From NCBI RefSeq assembly GCF_024347435.1, contig NZ_AP025480.1, positions 372,001-436,000 on the forward strand: DNA of 64,000 bases, given 5' to 3'. This document shows, piece by piece, positions 21,496 to 28,754 of this stretch; within the stretch, counting starts at the first letter, position 1; every line of letters begins with the position of its first letter. The position numbers were made by a program, and so were the translations under genes. The notes under the pieces are model-generated. The model had not been told where the DNA came from, made no database searches, and was given only the letters and a program-made list of their open reading frames with translations. Source of the DNA: Vibrio cyclitrophicus (GTDB taxonomy: Bacteria > Pseudomonadota > Gammaproteobacteria > Enterobacterales > Vibrionaceae).

Positions 21496-21521
21496 AAATA
21501 CCCCGCATAGGCGAGGTATTT
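21496..21521 (-). terminator. Terminator after pyrBI
   Basis: Read on the minus strand, AAATACCTCGCC TATG CGGGGTATTTT gives a hairpin with a T-rich tail, between pyrI and ridA. Confidence 0.75.
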
Positions 21522-21558
21522 GATAGTTTATAGGTTCGGTCAATATTGCCGTATGGCG

Positions 21559-22020
21559 TTATCTTTCTGTCACGATTTCGCGAGAGAAAACTTTTTCGCA
21601 GTACTTACACTTCAATCGAATATCTTCTTTCTTTTCAAAGATCTTAAAGCTGCTTTCAACTGGTTCATTGTGAGTAATACAGTTGGTGTTTGGACACTCA
21701 AACACATCGTTGATTTGCTCTGGAAGCTCTAATGCTAATTTCTTAACTACTTCGTAATCTTCGATTTGGTTAACCGTAGCGTGAGGTGCATATAGTGCCA
21801 GTTTGCTTGCTTGTTCTTCAGTGATAAACACATTCTCAATCTTGAGTAGGTCTTTGCCTCCGAGCGCAGATGAAGGTAGATTTAGGCCAATCGTCACACG
21901 TTGATGAGAGTTATGCATGTCGAACAGTTTTAGCACTTTGATCCCGATGTTTGCTGGGATATGGTCGATAACCGTTCCGTTCTTGATTGCTTCAACTTTT
22001 AATTGAGTCTCTTTAGACAT
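21559..22020 (-). CDS. pyrI: Aspartate carbamoyltransferase regulatory chain PyrI
   Basis: Regulatory subunit of ATCase that binds CTP/ATP in its N-terminal domain and a structural zinc in the C-terminal domain. The four zinc cysteines are visible in CPNTNC and CKYCEKVF (about residues 109, 114, 138, 141). Length 153 aa is standard. It starts 12 bases after pyrB and is co-transcribed with it. Confidence 0.97.
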   Translation of the reverse strand: MSKETQLKVEAIKNGTVIDHIPANIGIKVLKLFDMHNSHQRVTIGLNLPSSALGGKDLLKIENVFITEEQASKLALYAPHATVNQIEDYEVVKKLALELPEQINDVFECPNTNCITHNEPVESSFKIFEKKEDIRLKCKYCEKVFSREIVTER

Positions 22021-22032
22021 GATATCTCTCCT

Positions 22033-22962
22033 CTACAGCGTTTCGTTAAGAACAAGGGCTAGTAATGCTTCACGTGCGTAAACACCGTTCTCTGCTTGCT
22101 GGAAGTAGTAAGCGTAAGGTGTTTTATCGACATCGACAGTAATTTCATCAACACGAGGAAGAGGGTGAAGAACCTTTAGGTTATCACGTGCATTTTCCAA
22201 CATCGGAGCGGTCAGGATGTACGCCGATTTGATGTGCGCGTATTCCGATTCATCAAAACGTTCTTTTTGAACTCGAGTCATGTAAAGAACATCAAGTTCA
22301 GGAATGACATCTTCCATGTCTGTCAGTAGTTGGTATTTGATACCCGCTTCATCAAGCTCTTCACAAATGTAGTCAGGCATCGCTAGTGCTTCTGGAGCAA
22401 CGAAGTAAAAACAGATGTTGTCGAATTTAGCTAGTGCTTGAGTCAGCGAGTGAACCGTACGTCCGTACTTAAGGTCACCGACAAATGCAACATTGAGGTT
22501 ATCTAAGCGGCCCTGTGTCTCAGCGATAGAGAATAGATCTAACAGTGTTTGAGTTGGGTGTTGGTTTGCACCGTCACCTGCGTTAATAACAGGTACACCG
22601 TTAGAAAACTCAGAGGCCAGACGCGCAGCACCTTCTTGAGGGTGACGCATTACGTAAGCATCAACATAAGAAGAAATAACCTGTACAGAGTCCGCTAGCG
22701 TTTCGCCTTTCTTCGCCAAGGAAGTGTTACCACCACTGTCGAAACCAATCACATCACCACCGATGCGTTGAATCGCAGTTTCAAAAGAGAGACGAGTTCG
22801 CGTTGAAGGTTCGAAGAAGCAGCTTGCCACAACTTTGTTCTTGATGAGTTCTGGGTTCGGTTCAGCTTTGAGTTGACCAGCTGTTTGAACAATTAATTCT
22901 AGCTCTTCACGAGAAAGCTCTGGAATTGAGATGATGTGCTTTTGATAAAGCGAATTCGCCAT
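22033..22962 (-). CDS. pyrB: Aspartate carbamoyltransferase catalytic chain PyrB
   Basis: Catalyses the committed step of pyrimidine synthesis. The carbamoyl-phosphate loop [12 protein letters not shown] (about residues 52-63), HPTQTLLD and HPLPRVDEI are all present. I start at ATG 22962 (309 aa), with a purine-rich GGGGAAGAAG upstream; an in-frame GTG at 22977 is part of that ribosome-binding region. Expression should be controlled by the attenuator and leader peptide directly upstream. Confidence 0.96.
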   Translation of the reverse strand: MANSLYQKHIISIPELSREELELIVQTAGQLKAEPNPELIKNKVVASCFFEPSTRTRLSFETAIQRIGGDVIGFDSGGNTSLAKKGETLADSVQVISSYVDAYVMRHPQEGAARLASEFSNGVPVINAGDGANQHPTQTLLDLFSIAETQGRLDNLNVAFVGDLKYGRTVHSLTQALAKFDNICFYFVAPEALAMPDYICEELDEAGIKYQLLTDMEDVIPELDVLYMTRVQKERFDESEYAHIKSAYILTAPMLENARDNLKVLHPLPRVDEITVDVDKTPYAYYFQQAENGVYAREALLALVLNETL

Positions 22963-22994
22963 GATCTTCTTCCCCACAATAATGTATTGGCCAT

Positions 22995-23023
22995 AAAAAA
23001 GCCCCCCATAATGGGAGGCTTTA
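22995..23023 (-). terminator. pyrBI attenuator terminator
   Basis: On the minus strand AAAGCCTCCC ATTATG GGGGGCTTTTTT makes a strong intrinsic terminator about 33-60 bases upstream of the pyrB start. The stop codon of the reconstructed leader peptide overlaps the base of the stem, the arrangement expected for UTP-sensed attenuation as in E. coli pyrBI. Confidence 0.9.
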
Positions 23024-23176
23024 AAAAAGTGCTGAAAAGCAGAATAGACGACCTGGTAAGCATCTTAGCTTACGAGCAATATTTGGTGTTTTCACAATAT
23101 TATTATGTGTTTTCACAATATTATTATGTGTTTTCACAATATCATTATGTTTTATCACAACATTGCTTGGCGTCAT
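23021..23176 (-). CDS. pyrL: pyrBI operon leader peptide
   Basis: A 51-codon frame read on the minus strand from ATG 23174-23176 to TAA 23021-23023. Its end reads RLFCFSALF and is encoded by a pyrimidine-rich stretch (CTATTCTGCTTTTCAGCAC, then a run of T), where polymerase would pause when UTP is low. The stop overlaps the attenuator stem, so a ribosome at the end of the frame would block terminator formation, as in E. coli pyrL (44 aa). A GAGAG motif precedes the start. The first half holds in-frame 7-codon repeats (separate entry). The start could also be the GTG two codons earlier. Confidence 0.8.
   Translation of the reverse strand: MTPSNVVIKHNDIVKTHNNIVKTHNNIVKTPNIARKLRCLPGRLFCFSALF
23078..23158 (-). 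repeat. 21-base tandem repeat inside the pyr leader frame
   Basis: Two perfect 21-base copies (23137-23117 and 23116-23096) encode VKTHNNI each. A degenerate copy lies upstream (23158-23138, VIKHNDI) and a partial one downstream (VKTPNI). The unit is exactly seven codons, so copy-number change lengthens the leader peptide without a frameshift. Confidence 0.9.
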
Positions 23177-23205
23177 TTTCACTACTCTCAGACAAATTGC
23201 CGAGA

Positions 23206-23233
23206 ATTATACGCTTTCAAATTGTGAGCGCAA
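23206..23233 (-). promoter_or_regulatory. Probable pyrBI promoter
   Basis: On the minus strand TTGCGC and a perfect TATAAT are separated by 16 bases, about 30 bases upstream of the leader start. The position suits transcription of the leader, attenuator and pyrBI. Confidence 0.7.
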
Positions 23234-23270
23234 GCGATTACATCAAGCTTTTGTTTACTTTCATTCTTAG

Positions 23271-24275
23271 TTATTGACCTAAGGTCGCCACCATTACGGC
23301 CTTGATGGTGTGCATGCGATTCTCTGCTTCATCAAACACAATAGAGTAGTCAGATTCAAACACTTCATCGGTCACTTCCAAGCCGTTCATTCCATATTTG
23401 TCTGCGACTTGCTGGCCGATCACGGTTTCATTGTTGTGGAAAGCGGGTAGGCAATGCATGAACTTTACTTGAGGGTTACCTGTGAGCTTTATGACATCCA
23501 TATTCACTTGGTAAGGTGTCATTACAGCCACGCGTTCGTCCCAAGCTTCGGGCGCTTCACCCATAGAAACCCAAACATCGGTGTAGAGGAAATCACAATC
23601 TTTCACGCCTTCGGCAACGTCTTCTGTCAGCGTGATTTTTGCACCTGTATTTTGCGCGATAGCGTGGCACTCTTCAACGAGCTGTTCTTCTGGCCAGAAC
23701 GCTTTAGGTGCAATAAGGCGAATATCCATCCCCATTTTAGCTGCACCTACTAACAGAGAATTACCCATGTTGTTACGTGCATCTCCTAGGTAAGCAAAAC
23801 TGATTTGATGCAGACGTTTACCGCGACCATGTTCGATCATGGTGAGGAAATCAGCCAAGATCTGAGTTGGATGGAACTCATCGGTTAGACCGTTCCAAAC
23901 CGGCACACCCGCATAAGCGCCAAGATCTTCGACAATACTCTGGCCAAAACCACGATATTCAATACCATCGTACATACGACCTAATACACGCGCCGTATCT
24001 TTCATTGATTCTTTTTGACCAATCTGAGAACCAGAAGGGCCTAAATAAGAGACTTGAGCTCCTTGATCAAAAGCAGCTACCTCAAAGGCACATCGAGTTC
24101 GAGTTGATGCTTTTTCAAAGATCAAAGCGATGTTTTTACCGTTAAGCTTTTTTTGCTCTGTACCTGCATACTTAGCTTTTTTAAGGTCAGCAGACAAGTC
24201 GAGTAAAAACTGAATCTCTTTAGGAGTAAAGTCGAGAAGTTTTAGAAAGTTACGATTGCGAAGATTAAAGGCCAT
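23271..24275 (-). CDS. argF: Ornithine carbamoyltransferase ArgF
   Basis: Forms citrulline from ornithine and carbamoyl phosphate in arginine synthesis, or runs in reverse in the deiminase pathway. The 334 residues show the carbamoyl-phosphate loop [13 protein letters not shown] (about 53-65), HPTQ (about 133), and the ornithine loop with HCLPAFH (about 272). It lies between pyrBI and arcA on the same strand. Two ArgR-type boxes lie in the 155-base gap upstream, which points to the biosynthetic enzyme. Confidence 0.95.
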   Translation of the reverse strand: MAFNLRNRNFLKLLDFTPKEIQFLLDLSADLKKAKYAGTEQKKLNGKNIALIFEKASTRTRCAFEVAAFDQGAQVSYLGPSGSQIGQKESMKDTARVLGRMYDGIEYRGFGQSIVEDLGAYAGVPVWNGLTDEFHPTQILADFLTMIEHGRGKRLHQISFAYLGDARNNMGNSLLVGAAKMGMDIRLIAPKAFWPEEQLVEECHAIAQNTGAKITLTEDVAEGVKDCDFLYTDVWVSMGEAPEAWDERVAVMTPYQVNMDVIKLTGNPQVKFMHCLPAFHNNETVIGQQVADKYGMNGLEVTDEVFESDYSIVFDEAENRMHTIKAVMVATLGQ

Positions 24276-24316
24276 CTCTCGCTCCTTGGGTATATAGAAT
24301 CAATGAAGAACTTAGT

Positions 24317-24355
24317 TAAACATAAAAATGCTATATTTGTGAATATTTATTTTAT
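24317..24355 (-). promoter_or_regulatory. Tandem ARG boxes upstream of argF
   Basis: TGTGAATATTTATTTTAT (24338-24355) matches the 18-base ArgR consensus WNTGAATWWWWATTCANW at all but two positions. A weaker box, TAAACATAAAAATGCTAT (24317-24334), lies 3 bases away, the standard spacing of paired ARG boxes. Both are upstream of argF, so arginine-ArgR repression is likely. The match was scored by eye. Confidence 0.6.
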
Positions 24356-24364
24356 TAATTTGAT

Positions 24365-24392
24365 AAAAAAGGCCTGTACAGTGGTACTGGCC
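24365..24392 (-). terminator. Probable terminator after arcA
   Basis: GGCCTGTAC and GTACTGGCC pair with one T-T mismatch; on the minus strand the hairpin runs into TTTTTT. It lies between arcA and argF and suggests separate transcription. Confidence 0.65.
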
Positions 24393-24430
24393 TAGATAAG
24401 TTATCTGTTCGCTTTACTGAACGACTTGAG

Positions 24431-25651
24431 TTAAATCCCGTCTCTTTCAATAGGGCAGCTCATACAGCGTGCGCCACCACGACCACGACCTAGTTCGTTG
24501 CCCGGAATCGTCAGTACTTCGATTCCTGCTTTGTCGTATTTCTCATTGGTGTAAACATTACGCTCATAACCGATAACCGTACCTGGTTTCACGGTAAGTA
24601 CGTTGTTTGCGTCATTCCACTGTTCACGTTCAGCTTCGTAGTTGTCACCACCTGTGGTTATAATCTTCAGTTGATCGAGTCCTAATGCACCTTCAATAGC
24701 AGAAAGGTAGTTGTCAGCCTTTTCTACACGCATCTCGCCATTTTCTTTTGGCGTTAAGCGCCAGGTGTCTAAGTCTTTGCGAACAATTTCTGGGTAGACT
24801 GAGAACGTGTCGATATCCATATGAGTCATAACCGTATCAAGGTGCATGCAAGAGCGGTGCTTTGGTAAATCAATTGCAATGACTTCTTTTGCTTGACCCG
24901 ATTTGAATAAACTCGCTGCTAGGTTTTCGACACCCTGTGGTTTAGTTCGCTCTGAGATACCGATAAGCACGGCGCCTTTACCAATAACTAGGACATCGCC
25001 GCCTTCAATATTTGCGTTATCGTAGTGAAGATCCTCATCACCGAAATACTTAATAAAATCTTGGCCAGCGAAGACAGGATGCCAGCGGTATATTGCTCGT
25101 AAGTGATTTGTTTCTCGTTGACGAGCAGGCATCATCATCGGGTTAAGAGAGACGCCTCCATAAACCCAACATGAGGTATCTCGTGTAAATAGATGGTTAG
25201 GGAGCGGTTCGATAACGAAATCGAGTGGGCGATGCATCTTCGGTAGCATTGAAGATGATTTGATAGGAAGCTCAGAGTAAGCTAAACCACCAAGTAGGAT
25301 GGTAGCCAAATGCTCATTGTCCATTTGAGCAAGATATTCTCTCAAATCACGCGCAAATGTTGGACCATAACGAAAATCAGATATTTGAGTATTAAGCAAC
25401 CATTCACGAGCTGGAGCAACAGCAAGTGTCTCAACCAGTAGGTCATGCAGTAATAACACTTCAACGTCTTGGTTACGAAGTGTTGTCGCAAAGGCATCGT
25501 GTTCTTCACCTGCGGCTTCTACTGCAAGTACATCATCAAAGAGTAACTCATGACAGTTAGAAGGGGTGAGGTGGGTGAGTGCCCTTTCAGGTCGATTTAG
25601 GAGAACTCGTCTTAATTGACCGACTTCGGAGCCAACGTACAGCTTACTCAT
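24431..25651 (-). CDS. arcA: Arginine deiminase ArcA
   Basis: Hydrolyses arginine to citrulline and ammonia, first step of the ADI pathway that yields ATP without respiration. The 406 residues include FTRDTS (about 161), HLDTVMTH (about 271), and the catalytic cysteine in [10 protein letters not shown] close to the C-terminus. arcB would be supplied by the neighbouring argF; no carbamate kinase gene (arcC) is adjacent. A good ARG box lies about 235 bases upstream. Confidence 0.96.
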   Translation of the reverse strand: MSKLYVGSEVGQLRRVLLNRPERALTHLTPSNCHELLFDDVLAVEAAGEEHDAFATTLRNQDVEVLLLHDLLVETLAVAPAREWLLNTQISDFRYGPTFARDLREYLAQMDNEHLATILLGGLAYSELPIKSSSMLPKMHRPLDFVIEPLPNHLFTRDTSCWVYGGVSLNPMMMPARQRETNHLRAIYRWHPVFAGQDFIKYFGDEDLHYDNANIEGGDVLVIGKGAVLIGISERTKPQGVENLAASLFKSGQAKEVIAIDLPKHRSCMHLDTVMTHMDIDTFSVYPEIVRKDLDTWRLTPKENGEMRVEKADNYLSAIEGALGLDQLKIITTGGDNYEAEREQWNDANNVLTVKPGTVIGYERNVYTNEKYDKAGIEVLTIPGNELGRGRGGARCMSCPIERDGI

Positions 25652-26228
25652 TTTGCATCCTTACTATTAATCCAGCGTCTATTTATGACAAGCTTGATCG
25701 TAATATGCAAGTTTTAAAGCTTGTGTTAATACGAGGTGTTTCTAGAATATTTAGTGTTAAATCCCATATATATTCTATTTATTTATATTTTAACCCAAAT
25801 AACAGATGTAATTCCCCAACAACCTTTTTGACGATCTATGCTCAAAACCTTGTGAGTTTGGAGTCGACTTTTGTCTGATAATAGTGATTTTTTATTCACT
25901 ATTATTCATTTTTTGATTTCAGGTCGAGATTTTATGCAACTCTAAAGTTGTCAGGAGTATGCATTTTGTGTGACTAAGCACGCAGTTTTTATTCACTTTC
26001 GGCAAAGAGCGCAATAAAAATGAAATGCTAAAACACGCATGGGTTAATAATATGTTGAAAATTTGTTTCTGTGATTTTGATTTCACTTTTTTATTGGTAT
26101 TTCCTTTGTTATCCGGCGAGAAACTTACCTTTATAAGCCTGATCTAGGTGGCTTTTCTGGACGATCCATGACATATTTCGTGGCAATCAAATTTGATCTT
26201 TTCATAGTCAACACTCTGGAGCAGACAC
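25652..26228. promoter_or_regulatory. 577-base divergent regulatory region between arcA and rraB
   Basis: No gene of convincing quality lies here. The region is very AT-rich near 25,740-25,920, with a strong ArgR-type box at 25883-25900. Both divergent genes must take their promoters from it. A CTGGAGCAG ribosome-binding site precedes rraB. Confidence 0.6.
25883..25900. promoter_or_regulatory. ARG box in the arcA/rraB intergenic region
   Basis: AGTGATTTTTTATTCACT matches the palindromic ArgR consensus at 17 of 18 positions, by eye. It is the core of a longer inverted repeat, ATAATAGTGA / TCACTATTAT, with arms at 25878-25887 and 25896-25905. It probably lets arginine-ArgR control arcA, either activating or repressing. 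Confidence 0.65.
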
Positions 26229-26645
26229 ATGTCTCACGAAGATGAATATCTATCAGTAGCGGAATTAATTGAATTTCAAAAGGAAGAGACTCGCGACATC
26301 ATTACAGCGTTAATTGAAGATGGTAGCGATCCTGAAGCTCTATACGATATCGAGCATCACCTATTTGCTGAAGATTTCGGTGTACTTGAGAAAGCGGTTG
26401 TTGAAGCCTTCAAAATGGGCTTTGAAGTTCTTGAAGCTGAAGAGACAGAAGACGAAGATGGCAATAAGCTACTTTGTTGTGATGCGACGATGCAGTGTAC
26501 TCTGAATGCAGAAGCGATTGATGAGCAAGTTGAGAAGCTTGTGAATCTTGCAGAGAAGTTTGACATTATCTATGACGGGTGGGGCACTTACTACGAAGGT
26601 GAAGATGCTATCTACCCAGATGAAGATGATGAAGGCGAAGAGTAA
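26229..26645 (+). CDS. rraB: Ribonuclease E inhibitor RraB
   Basis: Acidic 138-aa protein that binds the RNase E C-terminal region and changes the degradosome's composition and activity in E. coli. The sequence is Glu/Asp-rich throughout, with the conserved [20 protein letters not shown]-terminus of the YjgD/RraB family. Single gene, with its own terminator directly after. Confidence 0.93.
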   Translation: MSHEDEYLSVAELIEFQKEETRDIITALIEDGSDPEALYDIEHHLFAEDFGVLEKAVVEAFKMGFEVLEAEETEDEDGNKLLCCDATMQCTLNAEAIDEQVEKLVNLAEKFDIIYDGWGTYYEGEDAIYPDEDDEGEE

Positions 26646-26663
26646 TCTCTCCCAGTTTTAAAG

Positions 26664-26691
26664 AATGCCAGCTTCGAGCTGGCATTTTTTT
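26664..26691 (+). terminator. Terminator after rraB
   Basis: AATGCCAGC TTC GAGCTGGCATT followed by seven T forms a textbook intrinsic terminator. Confidence 0.92.
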
Positions 26692-26769
26692 GTCCTCAGA
26701 AAAATAAATGTCTTTATATGCATTCATTCTTTATAATGCGTTCAAAATTGATCTAGCTCAAGGAATGAC

Positions 26770-27564
26770 ATGCGGCTACCTCTCGATGGTCTTTGGCAAA
26801 TTTCGCCACTGACGGATCTTTCTATTCCACAAGATGACATTGCCTTTCCTGCTCCGTTAAGTTCAAAGCTCCCTGATAGCTTGAGTGAAGACGATATTGC
26901 AAAGCAAGAATGGCACTTGATGCACGACATTGAAGTGGATGATGCCATGTTGGCATGCCCGTTTGTTGAGCTAGTGGTTGCAGGCGTCGATTACTTTGCA
27001 GAAGTACGGCTTAATGGCGTTGCTGTGTTTGACTGTGATGGCAGCGAATCTGAATACCGTAAAGACATTCGCCCTTATATGCAGCTTGGTCGAAATCGTT
27101 TTGAGATTCTTTTCTTAGAGGAAGAGGAGAGCTTGTTGCTTGAAGAGGACATGGATGAGTCAGCCTCTTCAGCAATTGTCGCTAAATCTGATTCGCGTAT
27201 CGGGGTTTGGCACGCACCGTACTTGCAATTTGTTCGTAACGTCAAGCTAGAGCAAGTTGTCACCGAGCAAATTTGGCATCACGGTGGCGGCTGTGAGTTT
27301 AAAGTGGATGTTATTTATCAGACACTAAAAGCAGGGTTGGTGTCGGCTTCTATTAAATTTAATGGTATGACATTAGTTATGCCGATAGATGTGCGAGCCG
27401 AACATACTGGCGTAGTGTTCCAGGTTGAGGCTCCGATCTGTTTTGATCTTGAGAACCCCAATCCTAAGCATTTGTATCCGTTAGAAGTTGAACTCGATGG
27501 GCAAAAAGAAAGCTCTTTTGTGGCCTTGAATCCAGCTTCTTGCGTGAGTAACTTCCTGCGTTAG
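26770..27564 (+). CDS. Protein resembling the sugar-binding domain of GH2 enzymes
   Basis: The N-terminus LPLDGLWQI, the middle VAGVDYFAEVRLNGVAVF (about residues 70-88) and RIGVWHAPYLQFV (about 140-152) resemble the jelly-roll sugar-binding domain and following beta-sandwich that open beta-mannosidases and beta-galactosidases. The 264 aa end before any catalytic TIM barrel, so it cannot be a glycosidase by itself. There is no signal peptide. It stands alone between rraB and an acetyltransferase gene. The assignment is by pattern only; the role is unknown. Confidence 0.6.
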   Translation: MRLPLDGLWQISPLTDLSIPQDDIAFPAPLSSKLPDSLSEDDIAKQEWHLMHDIEVDDAMLACPFVELVVAGVDYFAEVRLNGVAVFDCDGSESEYRKDIRPYMQLGRNRFEILFLEEEESLLLEEDMDESASSAIVAKSDSRIGVWHAPYLQFVRNVKLEQVVTEQIWHHGGGCEFKVDVIYQTLKAGLVSASIKFNGMTLVMPIDVRAEHTGVVFQVEAPICFDLENPNPKHLYPLEVELDGQKESSFVALNPASCVSNFLR

Positions 27565-27589
27565 AAGAGTTATTTCTTAGTTACTCTTT

Positions 27590-28084
27590 TTACAACGATC
27601 TGGCCATGACAACTTCACAAGCATCATGGCCAGTTTCTCCCCATGCTGAATCCAGGTGTTCAAAGCCTAGCTTTTCATAAAGTTTCACCGCTGCATTAAG
27701 GCATTCTGTCGTTTCTAAGTACATATGTTGATAACCTAAACCTTTAGCCCGGTCCATCGACATATTGACCAACTTCTTAGCTAAGCCTTTACCTCTAGTT
27801 ACTGGTAAGAAGTACATCTTTTGTAGTTCGCATACTTCGGGCATTCCTGCTAACGGCGCAAATCCACCGCCACCGACGACCTTTCCATTAAGCTCAATCA
27901 CCCAATATTGCGATCTTTCATTGTTATAAACACTGAACATGTCTTCTAATGTTGGATCTGCTACGCCATAGCCTTTGTCTTCTGTCAGTCCGTTCTCATA
28001 AGAAACTTGGCGAATTACGTTAGCAATGCTTGGATTATCTTCTAATTCAATTGAGCGAATAGTGAGGTTAGCAATCTGTTCCAT
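27590..28084 (-). CDS. GNAT family N-acetyltransferase
   Basis: A 164-aa acetyltransferase of the GNAT fold. The acetyl-CoA site is LPVTRGKGLAKKLVNMS (about residues 93-109, Q/RxxGxG/A type), preceded by VVGGGGFAPL and followed by YLETTECLNAAVKLYEKLGF. The substrate cannot be told from sequence. It is convergent with the preceding gene; a weak AAGAGT/ACTCTT hairpin lies between them. The next gene upstream on the same strand is separated by about 50 bases. Confidence 0.88.
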   Translation of the reverse strand: MEQIANLTIRSIELEDNPSIANVIRQVSYENGLTEDKGYGVADPTLEDMFSVYNNERSQYWVIELNGKVVGGGGFAPLAGMPEVCELQKMYFLPVTRGKGLAKKLVNMSMDRAKGLGYQHMYLETTECLNAAVKLYEKLGFEHLDSAWGETGHDACEVVMARSL

Positions 28085-28133
28085 GTTCTGCCTATAAAAA
28101 TGGGTTACTCATCAGAAGCCCAATATATTGTGA

Positions 28134-28538
28134 TTAAGCATGTTGGTGCAAACAAAACTGTAATTGTGTTGTTTGGCTTTCTGTTTTTCGTAACCAAACT
28201 TTTTCGTGGAAATAGTAAGCGATTGTATTTAAAGCTGGCTCTAGCGTGGCCATCACACCGCCAATAAAGGCATCACCAGTTAATAAATAGACAACGGCAA
28301 AGGCAACACTAAAATGGATAGTGGCAAAGCTTGCTGTTTTTAGTTTAGTCATAAATTGGCGAGCTTTAAGTGCTGGAATTTGAGCCCAAGCCTTTTCATG
28401 AAAATAAAAAGCGACTGTATTTACGGAGGGTTCAATCATGGCAATTAAGCTACCAATCAAGATGTCGCCCGTTAGTACGTAAGCGACACTAAATGCGATA
28501 GTAAAATGTAATGCGGCAAAGGTTAGTGTCTTTTTCAT
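28134..28538 (-). CDS. Duplicated DUF2061 membrane protein
   Basis: The 134-aa protein contains two copies of one unit. HFTIAFSVAYVLTGDILIGS...NTVAFYFHEKAW (about residues 12-51) is repeated as HFSVAFAVVYLLTGDAFIGG...NTIAYYFHEKVW (about 75-116). Each unit has two hydrophobic helices and ends in the YFHEK(A/V)W signature of DUF2061, which usually occurs once per protein. Function is unknown. A Fur-type box lies about 44 bases upstream of the start, suggesting iron control. Confidence 0.8.
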   Translation of the reverse strand: MKKTLTFAALHFTIAFSVAYVLTGDILIGSLIAMIEPSVNTVAFYFHEKAWAQIPALKARQFMTKLKTASFATIHFSVAFAVVYLLTGDAFIGGVMATLEPALNTIAYYFHEKVWLRKTESQTTQLQFCLHQHA

Positions 28539-28581
28539 GATAATTACTCAATCGTTTTGTTGTTTTGATAGAACTATTATT

Positions 28582-28600
28582 GAGAATTATTATCATTAAT
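28582..28600 (-). promoter_or_regulatory. Fur-box-like site upstream of the DUF2061 gene
   Basis: On the minus strand ATTAATGATAATAATTCTC matches the Fur consensus GATAATGATAATCATTATC at about 15 of 19 positions, by eye. It lies 44 bases upstream of the start codon, where a promoter would be. Confidence 0.6.
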
Positions 28601-28682
28601 TAAAGTGGGTTGTAAGGATTGATTCGATAGATGAAACCTATCAATAAGTGTGGCGAGCAAGATATATTGGAATCAGAGGCAT

Positions 28683-28713
28683 AAAAAAAGGCTGGTCACG
28701 AGGACCAACCTTT
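28683..28713 (-). terminator. Terminator after valS
   Basis: On the minus strand AAAGGTTGGTCC TCGT GACCAGCC runs into seven T, about 42 bases after the valS stop. Confidence 0.85.
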
Positions 28714-28754
28714 CTATTTAGATCGAGAAGTTCGAAGCTTTCTCGTTCAATCAG

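Noticed and set aside
23084..23158. CRISPR-like short repeats upstream of pyrB
   Set aside because: The repeats are contiguous 21-base tandem units without spacers and lie in frame inside the leader peptide.
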